Source: Chrysochromulina tobinii
Taxonomy: Eukaryota; Haptophyta; Prymnesiales; Chrysochromulinaceae
Reading direction: 5' to 3'
Assembly: GCA_001275005.1 (NCBI GenBank)
Contig: JWZX01003071.1
Coordinates: forward strand, 1 to 38,679
Length of the DNA stretch: 38,679 nt
Part shown: piece by piece, positions 26,359-33,062 of the stretch
Numbering within the stretch: position 1 is the first letter of the stretch
How the letters are laid out: each line of letters starts with the position of its first letter
Notes under the pieces: model-generated
What the model was told of the DNA's origin: nothing
Databases searched by the model: none
Seen by the model: only the letters and a program-made list of their open reading frames with translations
Position numbers and translations under genes: made by a program

Positions 26359-27291
26359 ATGTTTGCCCCAAAAATGGAAACGGAAAGTCATCTTGCTCGC
26401 CATGCTGAGAGGGCGAGAGGGCGAATGTCATCTTGCTCGCCATGCTGCAAGCCTTCCAAGTTCAACGTCGCGTTCTGGGTTATCATGACCTTTATTGGCG
26501 CCTGCCAAATCCTCGCATGCGCGCTTCAGTTGCGCTCGGCATCGGCCGGGCTCCATGATGATACCGTTTGCATTGTGGAGACCATCCACTTGCTCACTGC
26601 GCCGCCAGCCACATGCCCGGTGCCCGAAGTGGATGCATTGGACCAGATCTCACAGGAGTCTATCAAACAAGTCGTTATGGCCCTCGACTGGGGGGATGCC
26701 GCCATGATGGCACCCGGCGCCATTTATGTTGGCGTCCTTCTACTTGCGGTGCTCTTCGCAATCATTGCGCTCGGATGTACAGGGGAGTGTGCACCGACGA
26801 CAAGCAAGCTCTTCATCTTCCTCGGCTGGTTTGCGGCGGTGGTCGCATTCATCTTCTTCGCCATCTGCGCGGCAGTTGGCTCCGTGTCGAAGTTTCCGGA
26901 GGCGTCCGGCTTCTGGGACGCCACTATCGTCCAACCGTGCGACACGTCCACTGTGACCTTCAAGAGCGAGCTCAACAAAGCGAACGCCACCGTGCAGCAG
27001 TGCTTTCGGACTTCGCCCGATCCGCAGGTCGACTGCGCTCAAGCGAGCTCCCTCCTCGACTGCGCCGCCGCACAGATGGTCCTATTGAACCGCTTCTGCG
27101 GCTGCGCGACGCCGTTTCTGGTAATGACAGAGCCGCTCGCGGCGCCAGGGCTGTTGGGCGCGGGCGCGACTCTCCTCGGCCTCATATCCTCGCTCGGCCT
27201 GTGCTGCTCACTCGCGTGCTGCGGCTCCTTCACGCACGCCATCAAGGCCACGAAGGATTCCAGTGAAAAGACTCCACTCATCCGTAAGTAG
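26359..27291 (+). CDS. Four-pass tetraspanin-like membrane protein
   Basis: 310 residues from the first in-frame ATG (MFAPKMETES). A later ATG at 26425 (MSSCSPCCKPSKF) is an equally good start and would place a Cys cluster, likely to be palmitoylated, at the N-terminus. Hydrophobic segments: FNVAFWVIMTFIGACQILA; GAIYVGVLLLAVLFAIIALG; LFIFLGWFAAVVAFIFFAI; and LGAGATLLGLISSLGLCCSL. The larger loop between the third and fourth has paired cysteines (VQPCDTS, VQQCF, VDCAQ, LLDCAAAQ, FCGCA) as in tetraspanins, but there is no clear CCG motif. The C-terminus SEKTPLIRK faces the cytosol. Identity as a tetraspanin is inference from topology. A 21-bp direct repeat (26388 and 26426) flanks the second ATG. 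Confidence 0.7.
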   Translation: MFAPKMETESHLARHAERARGRMSSCSPCCKPSKFNVAFWVIMTFIGACQILACALQLRSASAGLHDDTVCIVETIHLLTAPPATCPVPEVDALDQISQESIKQVVMALDWGDAAMMAPGAIYVGVLLLAVLFAIIALGCTGECAPTTSKLFIFLGWFAAVVAFIFFAICAAVGSVSKFPEASGFWDATIVQPCDTSTVTFKSELNKANATVQQCFRTSPDPQVDCAQASSLLDCAAAQMVLLNRFCGCATPFLVMTEPLAAPGLLGAGATLLGLISSLGLCCSLACCGSFTHAIKATKDSSEKTPLIRK

Positions 27292-27527
27292 CGACTACTC
27301 GAGCGACTCTTATAGCGTGTTTGCCGTCGACGGCAGAGGCGACAAGATGTGTCTCCATGGTACATGTAAAGCATAGCCGTATACACAGTACTCGTCGTAG
27401 CTCGTACTTTAGCTCGTGCATGTATACATTGTACATTACGCGTCTCTTTCGCTGCCACACCCTCAGGAGGTCGCGGCTAGTATCTCTCGCAGAGAGGCGC
27501 CGCCTCGCGTCGTGCTGTGATCGTATA

Positions 27528-28259
27528 TCATACCATGCTATCGCGAGGAGCGCGAGCGCCAAATGAAACCTGCTTCGTAATCTGCTTCGTAATGGCCCGC
27601 ACTCCCGCTCGGCTCGGCGAGCGCAGCACCAGCTCGTACACCTCGTCGATGCGCATCGGGAGCACGTATGGCTCTTGGAAGAAGGCGCGCGCCGCCTCGG
27701 TGCTCGCGCGGTCCGCGTCCGTGGCGAGGCGCACGGGCGCGTTGCACCGGTCATCCTTGAGCACGCCGCGGCTCGATGAGGCAAGCTCATCGTGCTGGGC
27801 ACTTAGTGCGCCGATCATAGAAGCTGTGGAAGCTGTGGTTGGGATCCCTAGGTCATGCACGATCCCTAGGTCCTGGTGCGCCTGCCGGACCCACTCGAGG
27901 CCTGCGCCGTAAAAAACGCGTCGGTACTGTTTCGTGCCAGCGAAGGCGGCGAAGTCCTGGAGATGGTACCGTTGTAGCTCTTCGGAGCTCATGGCAGGCA
28001 CATCATAGCTCATTGAGAGCACGTACCGGCCTTCGGACACGTCGAGCAGCGCCTTTTCGATGCCACCCGTGACCATGAACCTTGGCGTACAGCTCACGAG
28101 AGCCCACTGCGGATGCGCGTCTGCCACGTACGCGATTGCTCGTGTGAAGGTGTGAACAGTGCCGATGCCCGCTCGCACGCCGCGCTTGTCGACCCGGAGA
28201 GCGTGCGCGATCGCGTCGGCCAGACAGGCGGACGTGTCGTCGCGATCGATGTATCGTTC
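27528..28259 (-). CDS. Unknown C-terminal domain, continuing the EF-hand protein after a frame change
   Basis: From GAACGA at 28259 the minus strand reads ERYIDRDDTSACLADAIAHA through RAIAYVADAHPQWALVSC and VFYGAGLEWVRQAHQDLG to a stop at 27530-27528, 243 residues. Third positions are mostly G or C here, but in this frame they turn poor upstream of 28259, exactly where the other frame (ending FYESI, TGA) becomes good. So the coding frame appears to switch at the TGA at 28260-28258. The two pieces fit together if one T is ignored. I do not recognise the domain; it is compact, without membrane segments. It could instead be a separate gene with a start at 28565 (MSAAPPAAAP), but the codon evidence favours a continuation. 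Confidence 0.5.
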   Translation of the reverse strand, partial: ERYIDRDDTSACLADAIAHALRVDKRGVRAGIGTVHTFTRAIAYVADAHPQWALVSCTPRFMVTGGIEKALLDVSEGRYVLSMSYDVPAMSSEELQRYHLQDFAAFAGTKQYRRVFYGAGLEWVRQAHQDLGIVHDLGIPTTASTASMIGALSAQHDELASSSRGVLKDDRCNAPVRLATDADRASTEAARAFFQEPYVLPMRIDEVYELVLRSPSRAGVRAITKQITKQVSFGARAPRDSMV

Positions 28260-30510
28260 AGATGGACTCGTAGAACATGTAGTAGACGGACTCGTAGATG
28301 GACCATGGTGGGAGGAGTGAGAGGAGGGCTGAGAGGCGGCGGCTCCTTCCTCCTCCACCTGGTGCGATGCGGAAGCTCGAAGGCAACGGTTCCTTCGACT
28401 GGGAGGAGGAGGAGGAGGAGGTTCCTCCGAGTAGGGGACCTCCGAGGTGGTAGTTGCGGCATGCGTTGCGGTGGAGGCTTCGAAGCGTCTTCGAGCCACC
28501 GCGACGATACCCGGAGTGGCTGCGGGTGCAGCTGCGGGTGCAGCTGCGGGTGGAGCTGCGCTCATGCAGCGCGAGCGGCGCGGCGGAGGCGCCGGAGGAG
28601 GCGCGCACGAGGGCTGGTCCTTGAGCGGCCCTTGCGGGGATGAGGGCCGCGAACGACGCGGCGGCGGCGGCGGCGGGCGGGGGCGGCGGCGTCGGCGGCG
28701 GGATGGACTGCGAGAAGGCGGACTTGAACTCGTCGTAGTCGATCGAGCCGCTGGCAGAGGCGGTGCACGCATGCAGCACTGCCTGGATCGATGGGTCGTT
28801 TTGGCGGTCTTCGGAGATGAAGCCCCAGTGCTTGAGGGCACGTTCCAGCTGCTCTTTGCTGACCGTGCCGCTATTGTCCACGTCGATGTAACGGAAGGCG
28901 GCTTGCAAGCTGGCATCGATGCTGCTGCTCGAGGCAGCCGGTGGCGCACCTCCCATCCCTCCATCCAGCCTGCTGGGTGCGGAGGTGGAGTCTTGAGTCA
29001 GAATCTCACCCAGGTCGAAGGTAGGACTCAAGATTTCCCCACATCGGATGGCCAGCACACGATCGCCCATGCGTACGGCGCCCAGCCTGCTGCTTTCAAC
29101 GGAGGTGCCCGGAGAGGTGCCCGGAGAGGTGCCCTGCCCGTTGCCCACCGGAGCATGGCCGATGGAGAAGGAACGACGAGGCAGGACCCTGGCCGTGCCC
29201 GGCGTCTCATCATGAGCCTGCCCAGAGTGTGGGCTCGCTCTGGGTCGACACGCACTCGGGTCGACACGCACTCGGGAGAACGAGGGGACCCGGTGGCTCA
29301 GCCCGGCCCTCCACATCTGCTGTTGATGGGCGCCGAGCTCTGCAAGTTGTATCTGGGAAACGTCAGCGAGTTGTACCACTTTGGAGGTGCTAGGGACCCT
29401 GCTTGAGGTGGTGCTGGGGGAGGTGGGTGTGCTCGTGTTCGTCGTGGTGGCGCTGATGGCCTTGTGGGAGAGTTTCGGCTCCGGCGTTTCCGCCGACATC
29501 ATCTCAGGCACCGATCGGGCGTCTCCACTCACGGAAGAGAGCCCGTTCTCGGCCCAGGCTGGGGGCCTGTTCCGCTCGGCGGCAGCTAGTTGCGCCAATC
29601 TCCGTCTTCGACAGAAGCCGTACACAAAGAAGCGATAGAAGGCGAATACGAGGATCAACGCGATCATTCCAAACACGATCGTCGACAGGTGTTCTTGAGA
29701 GAAAGAGATCGAGGTAAGCGAGGACCTCGTAGGGGTGGAGGGGAGGAAAGGCGGCGAGGATGGCGGCGGCGAGGGAGGCGGCATGGGCGGTGGAGAGCTC
29801 ATCGGTGGTGAAAGAGGCGGTCGTGCGGGCAGAGGTGGCGGTGGCGGCAAGGGTTCGGGAGAGGGAGGCGGAGGAGGAGGCGCAGGAGGCGGCGAGGGCT
29901 CTGGGGTCAAGGGAGAGGGCGGCGGTGGCGGTGCGGGCGGTAGCAAGGGCCGCGGTGAGAAGGGTGGCAGCAGATTGATGTTCAGGCACTGTGTCGAGTG
30001 CGTCATCAAATGATTCACGTAGCTAGCGTACGCGGGTACCGATCGGCTATTGTTGAAGCGTGCGTTGATCGACACGCAAAACATTCGCCGCAATGCCCCG
30101 CCAAGCCAGGTACTGGTCGTCTGGGCCAGGCTGTTGTGATAGTACGCACCACTTGAGTCGACTTGGCAGCCTAGAAGACCTTGGTTGGATCTATTCGTCA
30201 CCGTGGTTGCCGATGAGGACGAATATAGGAACGCAACCTCCTCGCAAAAAGCAGGTCCCATTGTCATGCTCTCGCTCATTGGGCAGAATCCTGGCGTCGT
30301 GCACGCTCGGTGGCATCGCTCGCCCTGGCTTTCAAGCGTGGCACAGCTCACCTGAGCAGCAAGTGAAGACCATCCACTTGGATTCGCAGATGACCCTTGC
30401 TGCAGTTCCCAGCAGCGCCCCGCGGCGTTTGTGGTTGTGCAGCTGATTGCAAACGCCCCAAACCCCAAGCAATCAGCAACCACGACGACGACGAGAAGAT
30501 GCCATCGCAT
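28258..30510 (-). CDS. Receptor-like protein: secreted Cys-rich domain, Pro-rich stalk, TM, EF-hands
   Basis: 750 residues from a clear ATG at 30510. Residues 1-21 are a signal peptide (MRWHLLVVVVVADCLGFGA). Residues 22-180 form a Cys-rich extracellular domain (RCWELQQ, HRACTTPGFC, STQCLNINLL) with NRS and NNS N-glycosylation sites. A Pro/Ser stalk of PPPPSP type follows, like cell-wall proteins of algae. One membrane span lies near 275-297 (TIVFGMIALILVFAFYRFF), followed by RRRR on the cytosolic side. After a Ser/Thr-rich linker there is a calmodulin-like pair: DVDNSGTVSKEQ is a good loop, SASGSIDYDEF has lost the first acidic position. The frame ends at TGA 28260-28258 and probably continues in another frame. 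Topology suggests a surface protein with a Ca-sensing cytosolic part; the function is inferred. Confidence 0.7.
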   Translation of the reverse strand: MRWHLLVVVVVADCLGFGAFAISCTTTNAAGRCWELQQGSSANPSGWSSLAAQVSCATLESQGERCHRACTTPGFCPMSESMTMGPAFCEEVAFLYSSSSATTVTNRSNQGLLGCQVDSSGAYYHNSLAQTTSTWLGGALRRMFCVSINARFNNSRSVPAYASYVNHLMTHSTQCLNINLLPPFSPRPLLPPAPPPPPSPLTPEPSPPPAPPPPPPSPEPLPPPPPLPARPPLSPPMSSPPPMPPPSPPPSSPPFLPSTPTRSSLTSISFSQEHLSTIVFGMIALILVFAFYRFFVYGFCRRRRLAQLAAAERNRPPAWAENGLSSVSGDARSVPEMMSAETPEPKLSHKAISATTTNTSTPTSPSTTSSRVPSTSKVVQLADVSQIQLAELGAHQQQMWRAGLSHRVPSFSRVRVDPSACRPRASPHSGQAHDETPGTARVLPRRSFSIGHAPVGNGQGTSPGTSPGTSVESSRLGAVRMGDRVLAIRCGEILSPTFDLGEILTQDSTSAPSRLDGGMGGAPPAASSSSIDASLQAAFRYIDVDNSGTVSKEQLERALKHWGFISEDRQNDPSIQAVLHACTASASGSIDYDEFKSAFSQSIPPPTPPPPPAAAAAASFAALIPARAAQGPALVRASSGASAAPLALHERSSTRSCTRSCTRSHSGYRRGGSKTLRSLHRNACRNYHLGGPLLGGTSSSSSSQSKEPLPSSFRIAPGGGGRSRRLSALLSLLPPWSIYESVYYMFYESI
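28519..28560 (-). repeat. 12-bp tandem repeat in the EF-hand protein
   Basis: Three and a half copies of GCTGCGGGTGCA (plus strand), in frame on the minus strand. They encode repeated Arg-Ser-Cys-Thr in the used frame, downstream of the EF-hands. Confidence 0.7.
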
Positions 30511-30779
30511 CGCACCGCGCGACCGTGGGCGACCCCGCCACCTCCCGAGCGCAACTTATCAAGTGTTCTTGGGTTTCTCGTTTCAACCGTTTCCGTTACA
30601 AGCATGCGAGTCTCGAATTTCTCTCGAGCTCCTCTTGCGTCTCCTCTCTCGTCATCTCTCTTGCCGCACCACGCCAGGCCATCGACACCCGACGACTTGA
30701 CGCGCTCCCGGCGCCTCTGTCCCTCCCCTTCTGCCGCGTCGTCTCAGCGCGCATGCATGCTTTCGCCGTCGGTGGAATC

Positions 30780-31928
30780 TTACCGCTGGTAGTCGGTGTC
30801 GATCGCCTTCTTGCGCATCGCCGAGTCCTGCCGAGCCATCTGAGCCTGCGCCTCATCTTCCCACACGGCGAGCTTCCCCTCTGCATGCGCCTCCTCCTCG
30901 ACCTGCTCGAGGTCCCACACGCTCACGGACGCCTGGTCCCACGCCATGTCCTGCGCCTGGCGCGCGGTGAGCTCCTTCCCGCCCGCTAGGTCGAGCGCAA
31001 TCGCCTCCGCCTCCTCCGCGATCTCCTCGAGCCGCTTGACGAACCCCGTGTCGTACTGCTCGTCGACGTTACCGAAACGTAGCTTGATGTCTTGGATGGC
31101 GGCGGCGAGCAGGCGTGGCGGTACGTCGGGCTCCGTAGACTTGGCATCCTCCTGCTCTTGCTTGCTCACCGTGCTCAGCAAGATGCCACTCGAGCCTTGC
31201 TTCGGCTTCATCTTCTCGCGCAGCAGCTTCTGACGCGCATCGGCGTCGTCCATGCGCAACAGCCGACGCAGCAGCGACACCTGCTTTGGAAGCTTTGTGT
31301 CCATCTCGGTCTGCACGCGCTGCTGCAGGCGTGACAGCACGCGCACCGCGCCGGCACCCGCCTCTCCAGCGGCCTCCGCCTGCTGCTTGTTGGCCTCGAG
31401 CAGCTGCATCAGCGCATCGTCGATCCGGCCCTGCCGTGCGAGCGCCGCGATCTTACCCTCCATCACAATGGGCGTTGGCGAGGTGACGAGGTCCTTCATC
31501 GCCTGCGCGGCCGCGGTCATGCGCTTGGCCATCTCGGAGTTGACCGCCGTCTTGATATCCCTGAGTCGCTCAATGTTCTCCTCGTTGCCCTGCCCAATCA
31601 ACTCCTCGAGCCGCTGCAGAAAGGCATAGTCGACCATCGCATAGTTGGCGCTGATCTGCGCCTCGAGGTTCTCGTTGGTGTTGAGCAGTGTCGAGAGCAT
31701 GACGCCATACGTCTCCGTCGACATGATTCGCCCAGATTCGGTCATTGCACTCATCCTCTCCGCCATCGCGGCCGAGCCATCCTCGGCCGGCGGCGCCACT
31801 GCATGGACGGCGGCGCGGGCTGCAACGGGCCGCGAGAGGCCGCTCGTGCAGTGCGGGCCAGCGGTGACGCACGAGTAGGCTGCCACACTCGGCAAGACGA
31901 GGAGCACGATCGGCATGAGCAGCGGCAT
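30780..31928 (-). CDS. Conserved-looking plastid-type protein with signal peptide
   Basis: 382 residues from the ATG at 31928. The start MPLLMPIVLLVLPSVAAYS is a signal peptide, followed by a Ser/Arg/Ala-rich stretch poor in acidic residues (CVTAGPHCTSGLSRPVAARA). That bipartite layout is expected of proteins imported into a secondary red-type plastid. The rest is a charged, almost all-helical protein (FLQRLEELIGQGNEENIERL, KIAALARQGRIDDALMQLLE, LLRRLLRMDDADARQKLL). Segments such as RIDDALMQLLEAN and the RLLRMDDADAR block resemble an uncharacterised plastid protein family of plants, annotated there as endoribonuclease E-like. I recall this only loosely. No catalytic motif is visible. Location in the plastid is inference from the leader. 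Confidence 0.65.
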   Translation of the reverse strand: MPLLMPIVLLVLPSVAAYSCVTAGPHCTSGLSRPVAARAAVHAVAPPAEDGSAAMAERMSAMTESGRIMSTETYGVMLSTLLNTNENLEAQISANYAMVDYAFLQRLEELIGQGNEENIERLRDIKTAVNSEMAKRMTAAAQAMKDLVTSPTPIVMEGKIAALARQGRIDDALMQLLEANKQQAEAAGEAGAGAVRVLSRLQQRVQTEMDTKLPKQVSLLRRLLRMDDADARQKLLREKMKPKQGSSGILLSTVSKQEQEDAKSTEPDVPPRLLAAAIQDIKLRFGNVDEQYDTGFVKRLEEIAEEAEAIALDLAGGKELTARQAQDMAWDQASVSVWDLEQVEEEAHAEGKLAVWEDEAQAQMARQDSAMRKKAIDTDYQR

Positions 31929-32402
31929 GGACTGGGGTGAGCGTCAACCCAGTCCGGCTCTGCTCTGGAGCTGGAGCGGGGTCTCACACACGAGGTCACG
32001 ACGGGGCGTGCGGTGTGAAGTTAAATCGCGTTACATGCAAGCGCGCCAGCGTCGAGCGCGCTTACATGACTGTGTGACATGCTGTGTGAATTTGAAACGG
32101 GTCAAGGATGTCAGCAGACAGCACAGCTTCAGCTTGTACTTACTGTATTTCCGGTGGTGCAGGAGGTAACAATCTTACAACTTACGACAAGACCACACGG
32201 ACACGGGCCACACAAACACCCCGGCTCACATCGCGACACGCGTGTAACACGTGTTTGCTCAGACGGCGCCATTCCAGGCGGCTTAGGTATCCCCAGGCCT
32301 ATTTTGGATTTCAGTTGCCGTCGTCATACACCACGTGTGAGGGGGGAAGGAAGTGCAGCCAAAGAGACACATCCCCTGAAGCAGGCAGCGCCCAAGATCG
32401 AT
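31929..32402. other. Spacer between two leftward genes; holds the selenoprotein 3'UTR
   Basis: It contains the promoter of the gene starting at 31928 and the 3'UTR of the selenoprotein gene ending at 32403. The 3'UTR carries the SECIS candidate described separately. No other feature is recognisable. Confidence 0.5.
32248..32337 (-). promoter_or_regulatory. Candidate SECIS element in the selenoprotein 3'UTR
   Basis: Minus strand, 66 bases after the stop codon. Helix I: CACGTG (32337-32332) pairs with CACGTG (32253-32248). The internal loop is GTGT on one side and GCAAA on the other. The non-Watson-Crick quartet follows: ATGA (32327-32324) opposite TGA (32261-32259). Helix II: GACGGC (32322-32317) pairs with GCCGTC (32267-32262), directly next to the TGA. 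An AAA lies 12 nt after ATGA, the spacing expected for the apical adenines. The apical part is long and may hold further short pairings (TCCA/TGGA, TAGG/CCTA). This is the required order of SECIS parts; folding was judged by eye. Confidence 0.6.
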
Positions 32403-32873
32403 CTATAGCTCGGAGTGTGGAGGTGAAGCTTCTTGAACGAATCCTGGATCGATGTGAACGAATCCTGGATCGATGTGATCAGGAATCGCAGCTGGAGGAT
32501 CAGCCTGAAGTACAGAGTGCAAGGGGTGATAAGGGTGCCCTCCCCCAGGCTCGCCTGTTCCTGCCTTGCGCTGGATGCCATAGTCGGTCATCAGCCTGTG
32601 AAGCGCTTCCTGCGAATTGTACTGAGTCAGGTCGATCCGCTTCTTCTCGAGGCCAAGGTCGTCGTAAAGCACAAGGTCGGGGTTGTGGCCAGGAATGAAG
32701 TTGACCTCGATTTCATACGCGCTCACGCCGCCATTTCCATTGTCTTTGACGAACGCCTTCACCTCCGTAACCTTGTTGAGCTTTCACCCGGAGCAGGTCT
32801 CGATCCTTGCTTTCACACCATTCGCGACCACTGTGACGAGCAAAAACAGCAGTTGCACGATGATGGACCGCAT
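32403..32873 (-). CDS. SELENOM: Selenoprotein M-like ER thiol-disulfide protein with in-frame UGA (Sec30)
   Basis: Read from the ATG at 32873 with the TGA at 32786-32784 taken as selenocysteine, the product has 156 residues. Residues 1-22 are a signal peptide (MRSIIVQLLFLLVTVVANG). The redox motif is ETC-SG-Sec-KLNKVTEVKAFV (Cys27, Sec30, a CxxU motif), as in the SelM/Sep15 family. Family sequence continues on both sides of the TGA: EIEVNFIPGHNPDLVLYDD, then LHRLMTDYGIQRKAG. The chain ends HSEL, a plausible KDEL-type ER-retention signal, as SelM proteins commonly have. SelM is a thioredoxin-fold ER protein linked to redox and Ca handling. A SECIS candidate lies downstream. A normal ORF scan sees only the part after the TGA. 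The gene is head to head with the kinesin, 189 bp apart. Confidence 0.88.
32434..32475 (-). repeat. 21-bp direct repeat in the selenoprotein tail
   Basis: Two perfect 21-bp copies (TGAACGAATCCTGGATCGATG on plus, starting at 32434 and 32455) encode IDPGFVH/IDPGFVQ close to the HSEL terminus. They are in frame and look like a recent duplication. Confidence 0.8.
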
Positions 32874-33062
32874 GAGACGCTGGAGCTGCGGTCAGATCGC
32901 GAGTCGAGCAGCGACGTACGTCATGCTTCGGCGGGTATTGGGAACGAATGCGGATCCTTTCCATGGGCCACGGGTTAGCTCCTGGGCGGGGGCTTCTCGC
33001 CGAGTCTTGCGGCGCACAGGAGTGCTCAAGCATCACACGGATGGGCTCTGTTTGGTATGTGA
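32874..33062. promoter_or_regulatory. 189-bp spacer between selenoprotein and kinesin genes
   Basis: It separates the divergent ATGs at 32873 and 33063 and must hold both promoters and leaders. Unlike the two other head-to-head spacers here, it has no CTTGA array. If the kinesin starts at the second in-frame ATG (33150), the spacer is 276 bp. Confidence 0.4.

Noticed and set aside
28300-28964. Minus-strand frame starting at 28964 as the true start of the C-terminal unknown domain
   Set aside because: Its first part overlaps the EF-hands in another frame and has poor third-position G/C; only the part after 28259 looks coding.
28447-29406. Plus-strand frame of 319 codons over the EF-hand gene
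   Set aside because: Gly/Arg-rich shadow; the minus strand has EF-hand and stalk motifs.
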